A DNA stretch of 64,000 nt from Agelaius tricolor (Eukaryota; Chordata; Aves; Passeriformes; Icteridae): positions 25,642,744-25,706,743 of the forward strand of contig JALJCS010000004.1 in assembly GCA_023055355.1 (NCBI GenBank), in the 5' to 3' direction. Below, piece after piece: positions 1-13,795 of this stretch (the first letter of the stretch is position 1; every line of letters starts with the position of its first letter). The notes under the pieces were generated by a model, which was not told the DNA's origin, searched no databases, and saw nothing but the letters and a program-made list of their open reading frames with translations. Position numbers and translations under genes: made by a program.

Positions 1-46
1 AACTGAGAAAGACATCCAACCAAACCAACACTACCATTGCAAGAAA

Positions 47-566
47 ATGAGATTACTTGTAGGGATATCTCCTCTCTGGCTTGCCATGTGTCCCCATGTG
101 AATTTTACCAATGAGGATGTGGACACTACCAAAGGATATGTGATTTTGAAGTCCAGCACTAACAATTTCACAGTGTGCTTCATCATGGCATCAGGCCTCC
201 AACTCTACAATGTCTTATATGCCCTGCAACACTGCTGCTTTTATCATGGCACAGGTTCTGTGACATTTGAGAGTCATCACCTGGGGCACTGAATGCAACT
301 GCTCAGGGACTATTTATGTGTCTCCAGATGAGGACATTAGGAAATTTGTGTCATCAGGCTCCAAATTTAATGGCTACTTGCAGTCTGGAGACAAGTCTTC
401 TGTAAAGGTTAAGGATATCTATAATTGCAACAAACAGCGAAAATATAAATTTGGGACACTGAGGTGTCTCAAGATGGACTGCATTATAAATGCAGCCAGT
501 ATTGACCTTAAGAAGAGTGAGATAGTGCGGTGCTCTATCATCAGAAATAAGAGAAGTGAACAATAG
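47..566 (+). other. Unrecognised ORF pair, possible decayed gene or retrocopy
   Basis: Two overlapping frames, 47-292 (81 residues) and 267-566 (99 residues), lie in different phases, as if one reading frame were broken near 270-290. The second has a plausible mixed composition with several Cys and Lys. An AATAAA follows at about 892. I do not recognise the product, and both frames may be chance. ADAMTSL1 is the usual next gene past SH3GL2 in mammals, but nothing here resembles it. Confidence 0.2.
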
Positions 567-2228
567 AAACCAGAACTCTTCAGAGCATGCAGAAGGTAGT
601 CTATGACAAAGAGTGCTTAACAATATTTTAAAAGCCTTCAGTTTTTGACCACAGACATGTGCTGGAAGAACCCCTTTTCTGTTTTTCTGGCATGGCCTAA
701 CATCCTTGTGAAAATCTATTTTGCAAAATGTCTTTTGGAGAACACAAATCACTGCCTCTCTATAATGCCTGAGAATAAGGTGTGGTCCGACCATTGTTGG
801 AACAACAGGCTGGAACTACTCTAAATATTCTTTTATCAAATTTGTCTGGCTCTCATGTGAAAGTCTCAGGGACAACCATTTATTTCTCTTTAATAAAATA
901 ATACGGTTGTGTTCAATTATGAACTGTGCTTGTGAGAGCAGAAACTGAGGAAGCTTTTACTAAGTATGCAAATCACAGGAATCTCAGTGTCCAGAAGGGG
1001 TTTTTTGCCAGGGTAAAAGTCACTCTGAACAAAATATATGGTGTTATTTGAGAATCCCAGAGACTACCTCCCGGCTCCACCCCTAGGCAGATTTATCCTG
1101 CAAAGCCCTGTTCTTTTTAGAAGTGTTTGAAGATGCTACATAATTATCACATAAGTATCTGATTGATAATTTAAATGTTTCTAGCCTAGAATCTTTCAGA
1201 CTAAGAAATGGTATTTTCCAGCCAGAGCAGCTAGTTCTTTACACAGTGAAAATAAAAAAAACAGGTTGGTGTTCAATTGTAAATAGCGAGAACCTGGACT
1301 GACATCTGGTGTTGCTATCAGTGCACACTTAGAAATAGGATGTCAAAAGGTCTGTCCCTTCTTGACCTGTAAATCAGTCCTTCTGGCAGTGGAAAGCAAT
1401 ATTCTACACTACCTCTGATGACCTGAGAGACGCCATTTCTGAAACTGAACAGAGTATTTTTGAAGATGAGCATTGCATTAACATCCCAAGAGGTCCACAC
1501 ACTGAAAAAGGTTTGCAGGGATGCCAAAATCCTGAGCAGCAAAGCCGTGCCCTTCAGCTCCTGTTGCAAGACTACTACTGGCAGTTGCCATCAAGTCTGT
1601 CTGCAGGGCACATCTGCATATTGCTGCTGGTGTTGGTGGCAAGATTTCCCTTAATTTCTTACATTTCCCCTGCCCAGCCTGAAGGGAAACAGAAGGAAGA
1701 GTCAAGCCCATTCTGATCATAAATCTTGAGGTAAAAGTATATTAATGTGCTTGCAAAAATTTTGTGCTTCCTCTGCCCACATCGTGCACAGAATCACACT
1801 TAACTCTTTCACTCTAGGGTTTCAAGCAGTGTTCTGATGCCTATGGCTCTTATGAATAAATAGGGATCACAGTCCAGCATGTTTGTGCCATCCTTATTTT
1901 TATTTCTGACTAAATCTGATCAGAATTTTTTTAACCCAATGACAGCAACTTTGATTCTGGGCCTAAAAGTGCTCCACTGGAATTGCTAGTGAGCCTTGAT
2001 AATTCTCTCAGGCTTTGAAAAGCAGTTAGCAGAGAAGATAAATTGTGAATTGCTGCTACGTATGTGAAACTTGGAAGTCTGAAAGTGAGAGGTTAGATGA
2101 TCTCCCAGGATACATCTTAATACCACATTTGAGCCTATTATTTGTTGGAATGAAACTGGTGGAAGCAGAGGGAAGTGAGAGGGGAGAGAGATTTAGCTGT
2201 TTAAACTAGGTATAAGCACTGATGGATC

Positions 2229-2330
2229 AGGATCACAAAAGTTAAAAACCAACAACAAAAAACCTCCACAAAAACCAAAACCTTAAATAACCCAAAAACC
2301 CCCAAAAACCATAAAACAAAACAACAAAGG
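2229..2330. repeat. A/C-rich low-complexity tract
   Basis: Irregular AAAAACC / CAACAA repeats. No unit is fixed. Confidence 0.75.
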
Positions 2331-5300
2331 TTGTTTAGCAATATGCCTGAAGTTAGAATGCTGGTTCTTTGGGCTGATGCCCTTATCTGCATCAAATATA
2401 TTTGTTAAAAAATTTAAAGATTTAGTTCAATGCAATTGTTTTTGCAGTACCAGATTTGAAAAAATCACACAGCTTAATGAGACACAACTATGACAAAGAC
2501 TTCTATGAGAGTCAACAAAGACTACACTCAGGGGGTTAAAGAAAGCATGCCACAGATTGCTTTTTCTTATTCAGGCCTTCATCATAGTGGGGGAGGGGGG
2601 GAAATCCCAAACAGAACTAAACCAAAACCCCAAAACTCTCCTGGAAAGCCAAGTACTCTACTAGGCCTCTTGCTTCGTGGGGATTAATGATCCCCATTCA
2701 AAACTGTGCTACATTCAGAGTGCAGGGAAGACTATATCCTTTGTTGGCATGAAAGGGTGGGTCTCCTTTGACTTCAGCAGAGTTTGGCTTATTTATGCAA
2801 GCAGAGAATTTGGCCCTGAAATTATTAGTTGCATTATAAGTACCTTCCTCTGCCAGAGCAGGATTAGTCCCTCATTCAATGCATTTTGCAGTCTAATGTT
2901 AAAAATGAAATGTTAAGCATTCCATATGACAGAGTTTTCCCTATGCCTCTGGGGATGTGAACTCATTAAGTACTTTTTCTGGTTGCTCAGCCTATGCTAA
3001 TTTCTCTTTATTATCATCTGACTCCAGTACTAGCAGCTCTACTCCATGGTACCACAAAGCAATTCTCCATCCTTTCTTTTGTGTAATTAACATGTGTCAG
3101 GAAAATGGAGGATCCTTTTTTCATAGCACTAACATGCATGTGTGATTGTTCTGCAAAATGTTTAACATCTACTATTACTAGAGTTAAAAGTTAATTTAAG
3201 AAACAAGGAAAATGTCACCTTTGATCTTGTTTATGTGCTAGAAAGAATACACAAATTCTTACTGTGCAGATTGCCAGGAAAATATGAATGAAGAAGTACA
3301 ACATGCCTCTGTCTCTACATGTAGGTGAATGGAGATTGCCAGATACACTAGAAACACTCTTTAAGGAGGAACCATAAAGAAAGCAAATGAGGAGCCTCCA
3401 ACTTCTTCTCTGGTGCTGGAAGTACACTCTGTACACTCCCTGACACTGTTGCTAAATGCCAGAGAGTGAGCCCTGCTAGTTGAGATGGATTAGATGAGCA
3501 GAGATCTAAAAAAAAGTCAGCAATTCCTTGGCCCGCTATAAAACCACTTGTTTTGTTTCCCCATGATTGTAAAGGTAACTTTGCTTTATGATCTAATTTT
3601 GCTTTTCTCACATGTTTTAAGCAGTAATTTACCATCCAAGAATTACCTCAGAGATCAATAAGGCTACTTAGGAAATATACCAGTATTGCCAGTAAAGATG
3701 GCACACAAAAGAGTCCCTGAGCCCTCCCTTTAAAATTCTTGCTATTAGACAGCTCAGTAGGAGTTTAGCCAGTATACATACTTTCAGACCTTACCAAGCT
3801 GCAGAAGCGGGAAGTCCTGCTCAGCTCCCAGTACAATAATTTTGTCAATTTTTCTATGTCACACATCTTATGCTGTTCTTGTAAGTAAATATTTACACCT
3901 TTTCAGGCTACTGCAAATAGTTCCTCCTAATATACCATGAAGAAAGTTAAACTGAGCAGAGATTGAAGCCTAATACAAAGGCACAAAGGTCTCTATAAAT
4001 TGGGAAATCAGAGCATTTTGATTTTGGCTGCAGAGTGTAACCGGACTTGAGAGGCTAAACTGCTGGAGCCCAAGTGTAATTCTGGTGCCAAACATTTGTC
4101 TGCACGCTGTTCCTGTGCAGCTCAGCTTTGACAACATCCCTGTGACTTAGAAGGCACTGCTCCTCCTTCCTTCACATACTGAAACTGTCCCCTGCTAATG
4201 AAGTCATACTGACTGAACACAGCGCACTCCAAGCGAGCACTGATCGTAGGGCACGGGAGACACGCAAAGAATGGCCCTGCCCTCCCCACCCCAGCACGCA
4301 CCATTTCACAGCCCAGGGCTTGTCAGCAGGGAGAACATGCACAAGTGTCACATCTCCAGCTCTCTGCTGCCAGTTGGTCACCGCCTGCAGCACACGGTTG
4401 CAGAATTGAAGTATGTTTGTGGGGCACAGAATTCATTTTATGTCTAGATAAAATTATCACAGAGCAAATTATTTTTGCCTACAGTCCCTCCTAGAAGGGT
4501 TTTGCTTGCACATTGCATAACCTACAATATAGAGTCAGGAGAACAGTCACTATTTTTAGTGCCAGTTACTTACTGTCACAGGATACTTGTTTTCTAAATT
4601 AGATAAATTGACCTAGAAGTCCATCCTTGCTTTTGGCCTCTGGGCTTAATTTCCTCAGAAAGGAAAACAAAGTGTCTTGAAGTGTATTCTGATGTGATTA
4701 ACGTAGCTACTTCATATCATTAGTAGTGATATCATTAGTTTAAATCAAAAAGTATTAGCCCCTCCAGATTAATTTCCATGAACATTTCAGAGAAGGTATA
4801 ATAATTCAAGAACAATGTCACTTTTCAACTCATTGGAATAATTATCATATGTAAAGAAAGCAAAAAATCAGTAACAATGGGGGAGTTGAGTTGACATGTC
4901 GGAGTAAAGCAATTCCAAAAGGAGGAACAAAAACTTCATAATAATAAATGTAAATGTTTGATCTACCAGTCAGTGTGGTTTTCACCAGCCATACAGTCCT
5001 GGATTTGAAAACAACTTGTCTTGGATATTATAATCTAAATGACATTATTAACTGAGTATGAACATGACATCATTGTGTTAGTGAGATAAAACTTCTAAAA
5101 TACTTTTACTCCATGGTTTTAAATTTGCAGTGATTAACTTAGTTGGTCTTACAAGGAAGTAGCAAGGTTTTGAGAATTTCTAGCCCCTGAAATGATACAT
5201 TGGTTCACCTCAAGGCTGAATCCAAGACAGTGTCCAGCAGCAGAAACTCACAACAAATTTGTGCAAGATGGTCTCTCTACAGTATCATGCTTATCCACTG

Positions 5301-8300
5301 TTTGTATTGCATAAGAAAAAAAAGAAAACCAGGATTAAAGACATTTCAGTGTTTCAAACTCAGTATAAAACTTACTGTCTCAACAGATATGTCAGAAAAA
5401 AGATGAATGTAAACATATAATAATATAGTAAAAACTAAAGACCAAGAACAAATGCTGGAATGACCTGAACAAGCAACGCTCCCCACCAAACATCTGGACA
5501 CTACAAATTCTGAGGAAGTTACTGCATCAGAATCCAGATTTTGCAGCTGTCTTATAATGAGCTGAACCAAAACTTTGGATCTGATCATATCCGAGTTTTA
5601 AAAATGTTTGGATTTGGGCCTCAGTTTGGAGCTCTGGCTGAGTTACAATGCATGCATGTTTCTGAGCAAGTAAAATTATTAAGCCCTATAAAAACCAAAA
5701 CATTTTGAAATATATGTTAAGAGGTGCTTCACCATATTAGGGAACCGGATCAACTAATTTTAAATATTCTTATTTAGAACTTATTCACATATTCACTTAG
5801 GTAAAATTTTAACAGTGCATTCTTTAATAGTCACACAAAATATATATATATGCATTATGTGTCTGTAAGTTCCATCTTTTATATGACAAAGAAGTACTGG
5901 ACATTTAAGAGGCAACAAAATGTCTTTCATCAGTTTTGTTTGCATACAGTATTGCATTGCTTGGTAAGCACCAAGTACCATCTATTGAACTGCTCACTTC
6001 TTCACAGCATGGTTTCTTACATATCACTCAGAATTCTTAATATTTTTAAAGTCATTTGGAAATCTTGAAGAACTCTGGTATTCATCAGAATATTTTCTCT
6101 TGAAAGATAAGAGGATATTTTTTGTTTGAATAAAAATCAGAGTAAGCAACACTTCCTTGTTTCCTTATTTGCCGCACACACATCAGTTCATTTTGTACCA
6201 CAGAAAGATAAATTGTGGCCTTCAAATGCCACTGCTTTTAAAGATGTTTTAAGTACTCCATATATATAATGTGAGATAAAAACACTGAGACAGAAAGGAC
6301 CTGACAGCAGTTTTTCAGAGAATAATTATTGCAAAACAAACCTGAGCCCCACTATAATAAATGTTGTACCTATAGATGGACACAATAAAGAGACTTGACT
6401 TAAATAACTGGCCAAAAAACGGACCAATAGAAAAGGTTAAGTTTTTGCCACAAAACAGTGGCTCAGGGTCTGCTTATACTACTACTTGCTGTTTCTTTCC
6501 CTCTTTTTTTGCCTGCCCAAAAATAACCTGTTCAACTTGACCACTCCCTGTTTCCCTCTCTCTGTACAGAAAAAATCATCTGTCAAAATCCAGAAATCTG
6601 TCAAATCCTCCTGGTGTCTGGTATTCCCCAAGGCTCCATGGGCCTACGTCCATAGGTTCCACACACATTGTACATGAGCCTCACCTCATCCAGAACCTGT
6701 GTTTCAGAAGTAGCATGTTTCAGTAGTAGCAGAAATAGAAGTGAAACTACCCTTTACCACTGTTCTACAGGAGGCTGAATGACACCTTCACTGAAGAGAT
6801 GCATTGCTAAAACTAGTCAGCTGCAGTTAAAAACCCAGAGCATTGTGTTTATTTATAGAGAGCTTCACCCAAAAGGTTGAAAGGGCAGCATGATAACAAA
6901 AGCACCTTTGAAATACAATTTTTTTTCCTCTCAGTGCAGAATTTGGGGATGTAGAATTTCCTTTTCATATGGGGAATTTTCTTGTCTTTGTGATTTTTCA
7001 AATATGTGTATCAGACTGCACTCCATGAAGATTAGGCATAACTGCCATTCAAAACCAGAAGATTCTTAAAAATAATTAGATTCAAGTTATTATTGTAAAT
7101 CTCCTTTTTAGCTGTCTTTCCACCCCCCCCCCTTTTTTTTTTTAATGCTCTTAAAAGCATTTGAAAATCTTCTAAGTGTTTTAAGCTTCTATGAGGGCAG
7201 GAAACATACTTAAAAGATTTCTCATATATCCAGTCATGTGCAAGAGCTTTTTAAATGAAAGTGGAGATATTGCAAGAAATTCTGACAATGAACTTTGCCT
7301 TTTGACTGCACTGGTCAAGAGACCTGAAACAATGCCATGTAAAAAGCCATGAACATAATTTAATTCTGGTTTCACTCCTCTGTGTCTACTATCAGTAATT
7401 ATAGAAACATGAAGTCTTTATCAGCAACGCAAAATTGGATCCTAAACACACTACTTTCTTCTTCATCTTTACACATCCTTCATAACACATTTGTGAATTA
7501 CATTTAAAACCAGTGTTACAGAGCTCTATATATCAACATAGACTTCTTATATAGACTGAAATTTTGGTGTGAGCCAAGGTGAGTAAATGCAGTCACAGTC
7601 CTGAGACTTAAAAAGAGCAATGAACCAGCTACTTAGCTTCCAAAGATTTTCATTTAGTCAGCTCAAGAGACTGGATGGTAGCCACACTGAAGTGGAAATG
7701 GGATATCACTTACACTTATTGCACTGAATCTTTATTTAGATAAGTGGAATCCAGATCATCATTAATTATAATCAAGGTAAGAGAACAGATGTCTACACTG
7801 GCAGGGATCTCTTCATATTGGCACACTGAAGGTGTTGGTAAAAGAGATAGTTCCCTAGTAACTAGCCAATAAATTTCTCTATCTAGCTTGCTTCATGGTA
7901 GACACAGAAAGAAGAAGGGTGGTCAGGGAATGAATGTCTCTCATTTTGCAGCCACTTAATTTTGAAAAGGAATAAATTCTCTTTGAAAAGAATCACAGGA
8001 AACCTTTAAGCAAGCAGCAGGAATAAATTCTTCAGTTAATGTCAAATAAAAAGCTCAAGTCTCACAGGCCTGGTAATAAGATATATTGCTATGTACAGCT
8101 AAATAAAAGGGCTGTTCCAAAGCAATTATAACAATCAAAATCAATCAACAGTCTTAGTAGAAATTTAAGATTAGTAACTGAAGATTCAATGACACTCTTA
8201 GATATAGCCCTAGAATCCATGGTTGCAGCAAGTCAGTAAGACAATAACAAGTCTGTTTAAGTCTAGTTGTTGAAAAGAAAAAAAAACACTGTAAAAAAGG

Positions 8301-9254
8301 CCCAGCTATAGGATTTCTATTCTGTGTGTCACCACTGAACCCACAACACTTCTCAATAACCTACAGAAAAGTCAAAGCCAAATGAAGAAAATCCACAAGT
8401 ATAAAGAAACAGGAAATGAGCAGAAAGGACAGAAGGTCGCACAAATCTCAGAGTTTCCTACATGGACCCCTACTTTGGTGAACCTCCCAGATGATCCTCA
8501 GCATGTTTTACACTACTGAGGAGAAAGAAAAAATTATAATTTTTGTTCCTATTTGATCTAAAGAAAATGTATTTCTTTACTCCAAACCTCGTAACTGGTT
8601 AAATCATGAGGATATTAGTTGTCTCATCAGTCAGACACCAGATAAAAATTATTGTTGGTAGTCACATTTGGTCTACATTTATTTGATTTTCAGTGCAGTG
8701 CTTCAGAGAAGTCTAACAGTGTCCAACAGTAGATCTTTTAAGTGTTCACTGAGCAGGGCAAGGGAGGGAGGAAGTGAAAGAGGGAGAAGAAGAGAGTCTT
8801 CTTTCCTTGGCAAAGAAATTACCCTCCATAGCAACTAGCAGAAAACTCAAAGCACATATTAATAGAGCAAAGCCAGACTACAAACTATCAGTAATCCAGG
8901 CTCTTTTCAGGCTCTGTCAGGTCAGAACAGAAACACAGGAACTATTTTCCTCATTTATGTTGGCTGAAGCATGTAGCATTTTTCTTCACTTATTTGTTCT
9001 TGTGCCTAACCAGAAGATGAAATATAATAAACAGATTAAAGAGGATTTTGATTGGAAGATTATGGGAGATTATATTTTTAAGTGTGTTTCAAGTTCTTCA
9101 CTGACAGTGCTTAATTCTTCCTTTTAAAGCTGCTAGAGATAGAAGAGGTCATCAATTTGGTCACTACAGGATACAACACCTATCAAACCAACTGCAACAC
9201 TACATTAGGATTCAGTTTAGGTTTTACCATTATAAATATATACATATTTCCTTA

Positions 9255-9345
9255 AATAGTGCAAACAAATTGTGTATTATTAATTTTTTATAATAATTTA
9301 ATAATTGTGTATTATAAAATTGTTTATTACAATTAATGAATTAGC
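9255..9345. repeat. AT-rich imperfect repeat
   Basis: ATTGTGTATTAT occurs twice (about 9269 and 9304), followed by related ATTGTTTATTAC. The block is nearly all A and T. Confidence 0.65.
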
Positions 9346-9549
9346 ACATACTTTAACAATTTCTGTGTTTTTACAGCCACCAAAATTATTTTATATATCA
9401 GGCTGATACTCGGAGCAAGATGAATAAATGCTGTGGAAACTATCCTATAAACTGCAGGTTTTTACCAGGTTGGGTAAAACTAATGACATTTGATTATCTA
9501 TTGAGGATTACAGGAAGTACACATCTTGCACAGGTGCACAGGGCAAATC

Positions 9550-10160
9550 AAATCATATTTGAGAGGAAGATAGGAAGGCCTGTCAGACACTGTTCTCTTG
9601 GATACCTCCTGGAGGAGATCAGGCCGGACAGGCAGTATTTCTGTGGCCAAGGAAGAGCATGTAAGCTTGCAGGAGAGCTTCACTTCCCACAATGAGGAGG
9701 AAGAGGAGAAAGGCTTCTCTGAGATCACAAGGAACTGGCTGGGCAGGGAGAGGAGCCAACAGCAGCCTGGCAGGGTCTCAGGAGTCCCAGGACACCAGCC
9801 AGCAAGGGCGTGCATGCTACAGGGCTGCAGGAAAGGAGTGAAGGCAGGCTGCTCTTCAGCTGCCTTGTTTGCACCAAGCCTGCCTGGGCCTGAGAGCCCT
9901 GGAGAGCCAGCACCATCCTGCTGCAAGGGAGCTCACTGCCTTGTCCATGTCTCTGCAGGATACCACAATATCTGTGGGGTACCCCAGGACTTATGGTACC
10001 CTCCTTCCCCAGGCAATGCTGTCAGTGCTCTGCCTGTGAGGGGATCTGCCTGGCCCTCTTCTCCCACTCCCAGCTGCTGCCCCTCTATGTCAGCTGAGGC
10101 ATGGAAACACGTGCTGCTTACTGCAGCAAGGAGCTGAAATGGTGGGACGATAAGCATGCC
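9550..10160. other. GC-richer patch with overlapping ORFs, origin unknown
   Basis: Base composition rises sharply relative to both sides. Both strands then carry long frames (plus 9598-10137, 179 residues; minus 9498-9926, 142 residues). Simultaneous long frames on both strands point to composition and not to coding. CpG is rare, so it is not a CpG island. It could be an old LTR or other repeat. Confidence 0.45.
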
Positions 10161-11299
10161 TACCAGGGATGCAGAGCCCCTTCGCCCTTCAAGAAAGTCT
10201 CTACCTGGAGCTAAAACCTCTCTGTGTGCAAATTCCCTATATCCTCAGTCAACCTCCTGCCATCTTGATGTGGGAGGAGACTGGGGAGGGATCATTAGAA
10301 AGCCTAATTTTTATTTGAGTTTATAATTCTGGCAGTGATGTGAATTACAGCTGGTACCTGCTACAGCACCTCAATGCAGATATGGATGTGGCAGATAAAG
10401 GATGTATCCCAAAGGTCAGTGGCCGCTATTTTGGGACAGGAAATTCCCACAAAGGATCACTGCTGGAGATGGGTGGGTAAATTGCCCTGTCCTTCCAGTC
10501 CTAGGCAATGAGCAAAAGAAGCAGCAACAGCAGCTGTCTTGCCTTCCTAGAGTCACCAGCTCTGGAAAACCCTGGCAGGCCTGGGACTCAAGTAAAGAAT
10601 CTCTCCTTTCCAGATGCTGCTGGGGCAGCCTACAGTTAACTTGAGCTCTCCATGGTAAGAGCCTTTCTCCTCTCTCCAGACCTGCAGCACATATAGTAGT
10701 GTAGTAGCACACAAGACCATGCTATTTTCACTCACTTTCTCTGCCTAAGTTCCTTGAAAAATCCTTTAGCATGGGAGGTACTCCTTCCATCTCACCCCAG
10801 GAAAGAGTCATCAGAGCCTGGCAGCATTTGATGGTCATAATCCCCAAAGCACTGGCCCATTCCATTCAGATGGCACCTTAAGCCTGGAGACAGGCACAAC
10901 CTGCCTTCTGCTTGTCTTTAAGGGAGCCACCACTCCTCCACCCTGAAACCCAAAACACAATTAAGTTCCAGCTGAAACTGTAAACACAGAAACATGTCAT
11001 TGTGACAGGGAGATTTGCTTACTTCTGCTCTGTACCTCCAGCAGCAAATTCTCAAGGCAATGGACCTACAGTCATTTATCTCTGACTGATGTCAACTCCA
11101 AAGTCTAAAGCCAGAAGTTCCACTGGGAACGCTATACTCTCTTGAGTGCAGGAGGCCTGAAAATCAGTGTAATTTCTCAGTCCAGTGGGTGCAACTTGTT
11201 GGTAAAAGTTTGGGCTATTTCACTCATCATTCATGTTTCTTTCCTCATTTGCCTTTGAATTCAATGTAGGAATAGGCTCATTCAGGTGGCCAGTTATGT
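10161..11299. other. Intergenic DNA without recognised feature
   Basis: Mixed composition. No gene or repeat I can name. Confidence 0.65.
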
Positions 11300-11825
11300 T
11301 GTTGTCCAACTGATTCACAGGACAGGGTGAGAGAGGGGTTGATGAGGTGCTGCCCAAGCGTTCCACTGCCCATTACTGGAGTGTCTCAGTACATCCATGT
11401 CTCTCTTAGACTGAGAAACCCAGAATTGGGCACAGGATTTCAGATGTGGCCTCACTAGTGCTGAGTAGAGAAGGGTAGCCTCCTTCTACCTGTTGGCAGT
11501 CCCTTGCTTAATGCAGCCTAGGATCCCATTTATTTTTACTGCAATGACACACTGCTGGACTGCTCCTGCCCAGGTGGAGGACTGTGTACTTCTCACTGTT
11601 GAAATTTATGAAATTCCTGTCAGCCCATTTCTCCAGCCAGACAAAATCCATGTGAGAATGACAACATGACCCTCTGGTGTATCTGCCACTCTTCTCAGCT
11701 TTGTGTACCTTTGCAGAGGGCACACTCTGCTCCATGATCCAGCTTATTTGTATAGGCATTAAACAGGACTGGACCAAGTACTGACCCCTCAGGTACTCTG
11801 CTAGCTACTGGCCACCAAATACAAT
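11300..11825 (-). mobile_element. CR1 retrotransposon fragment, RT 3' part
   Basis: The minus strand reads as decayed CR1 ORF2. A VLGPVLFNI-like stretch lies near 11790-11740, then the (disrupted) FADDTK region near 11700, an EKWADRN...FN block near 11610 and ...VLHLG near 11560. The LVRPHLEY-like block lies near 11450. Several frameshifts and stops make it inactive. Its 5' end faces the plus-strand CR1 next door. Confidence 0.75.
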
Positions 11826-11871
11826 TTATACATGGAGTAAAGTATTTCAAGACAACCAGAACCACTTCACC

Positions 11872-12487
11872 TAGGGCACATCTTGCCTGACCAACATGGT
11901 GGTGGAGAGATCTTGCCTTCTATGATGGAGAAATTTCATCTGTGAACAAGGGAAGGGCTGCAAATGTCACCTATCTGGACTTCTGTAAGCAGGCCTCTGA
12001 CACAGTCCCTCCCAACAACCTTCCCTCTAAATTGAGAAGATTTTGATGGATGGACTACTAGCTATGTAAGGAATATTTCTGGATGGTTGTATCCAGAGAC
12101 CAGTGGTCAACAGCCCAATGTCCAAATGGAGATCAGTGCTGTCCCTTAGACATTTGTGTTGGGTCCAGTACTGTTTAATATTTTCACCAATGGCATAAAC
12201 AGTAGAATTGAATGAATCGTCAGAAAGTTTGCAGACAACACCTACCTCAGTGGCACAGCTGACATGCCTGAGGGAGGGAATGCCATCCAGAGGGACCTGG
12301 AAAAGCTTAAGGAGTGGGAATCTCATGGGGTTTAACAAGGCCAAGAGCAAGGTGCTGCACTTGGGTCACAGCAGTCCCCAGTATCAATACTGCTGGAGCT
12401 GGGCAATGAACAGATAAAGAACAGCCCTGCCAAGAAGGACTTTTAAGTGCTGGTAGATGAAAATTTGGGCATCAACTAGCAATGTGC
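11872..12487 (+). mobile_element. CR1 retrotransposon fragment, RT 3' part
   Basis: It is read on the plus strand with frameshifts. YLDFCKA and DTV-like blocks lie near 11975-12000, a GSVLGPVLFNIF-like block near 12150-12180 and F-ADDTYLSGTAD near 12225-12265. A FNKAKSKVLHLGHSSPQYQY block lies at 12332-12400, and the AKKDF/LGVLVDE-like end near 12440-12460. It is truncated at both ends and dead. Confidence 0.85.
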
Positions 12488-13795
12488 CAAAATGTGGATT
12501 TTTACTTTTTACTATCCATGCAGTTAAGTATGAATTCTGATTTTAAGATGCATGGGAAAACTTGAAAATCTTTCAAAGAGATAAACAATAAAATTTGAAT
12601 TATTAGATGACAGATACTGTGATGTAAGCTGTAGCAGAAAATTCAGTGCAGCCATTAAAACCGGCAAAAAATCTGGGCATTGTTTTCCTCCTCCTCTCTG
12701 TTGATGTCTCTCTACCTCCAAACTTTATGACTCAAATTTACCTTTTCACAAACCACTTTTGGATGCATTGAGTTGAAGATATTAATGATGAGGTAAACAA
12801 AAATCCATTAAAAGATGCTTTCTAAGAATAAGTGAAAAAAGAAGGAGTATATTGAACACTTCCAAATGCAAACAGCATTTCCCTCTTCAGCAAGATTGTT
12901 CTCAGTTTCCCTGAATGCTGTGCAACCTTTTCTCAGTGGATTAAATGTACTTGTAGGTATCTACCTTGACCTGGTACAAATTGCTCAAAGTTGCTGAAGA
13001 GCTGAAAGTAAGACAAAGCCTTCCTAATTGTGCATGAAAAAGAAATCACAGATAATTTCTTAAATGACCTGTCATTGTCATCTATCAGCTTGTCTTCTGC
13101 AACTCTAGCTAAATACCTCTATGAGACTTACAGGATATACTTCACTCACACTATCTGAAGGAGCTGTTTAATGTATTTCAAAGGTTACTCAACTATTTTT
13201 ATGGTACTTACTGCACAAGGAATTAATTAATCTTTCTGTAGTTATATAAAAAAAAGAGAGGACAATGCAGCTTCTCTTGTAAAATGAAATATGCAGAGAA
13301 TCCAGAGGTGTGCTAGTAATGCTTGACATTAGGAATGTTTTCTATAACAGAAAATAGAAAGAAAAAGTACTTGTGTGCCAGCTAGGCAGAGATTTTCAAC
13401 CTGATAACGCTTCTTTTGCACTGTGCTGTTTTAGCATGCAGTTACAAGTACCCAAACACAGTTGAAGAACATTCTTCAGGTCTACATAGGGCTAAAGCAT
13501 CCAAAAACTTTTAAATTACTTATCATTAATATGAACTGCCTTGTTCTTCAAGTACTATAGAAACATACATATGTCATCAAAGAAAATGGATGAAGTAAGG
13601 TAAATTTCCACAGGGACTGTGGAGGTGAAATGCTGATTGTCTCTATAATAACAAATAAAATTCTTTACATAATTGACTATGTTAGAAAGATCTTTATGCT
13701 ATATTCTCTTTTTGAACTACACAAGTGTGAAACTTCCACTTTGAAGAGCACTAGAAAAGGCCAAGTGTAAGTGAGGAGGAACTAGTTATAAATTT
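12488..13795. other. Intergenic DNA without recognised feature
   Basis: AT-rich. Nothing recognised. Confidence 0.7.

Larger units (their letters stand above)
900..9550. other. Intergenic DNA without recognised gene
   Basis: AT-rich sequence 3' of SH3GL2. Apart from the A/C-rich tract (2229-2330), a C/T homopolymer (about 7121-7142) and the AT-rich block (9255-9345), I see nothing I can name. Frames up to about 117 residues (8774-9127) have no recognisable similarity. Confidence 0.7.

Noticed and set aside
354..794. 146-residue minus-strand frame
   Set aside because: It overlaps the plus-strand frames, shows no motif, and nothing supports transcription in that direction.
9498..10137. Long frames on both strands as a possible gene
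   Set aside because: Simultaneous open frames on both strands, Pro/Ser/Gly-rich and with no motif, are best explained by GC-rich composition.
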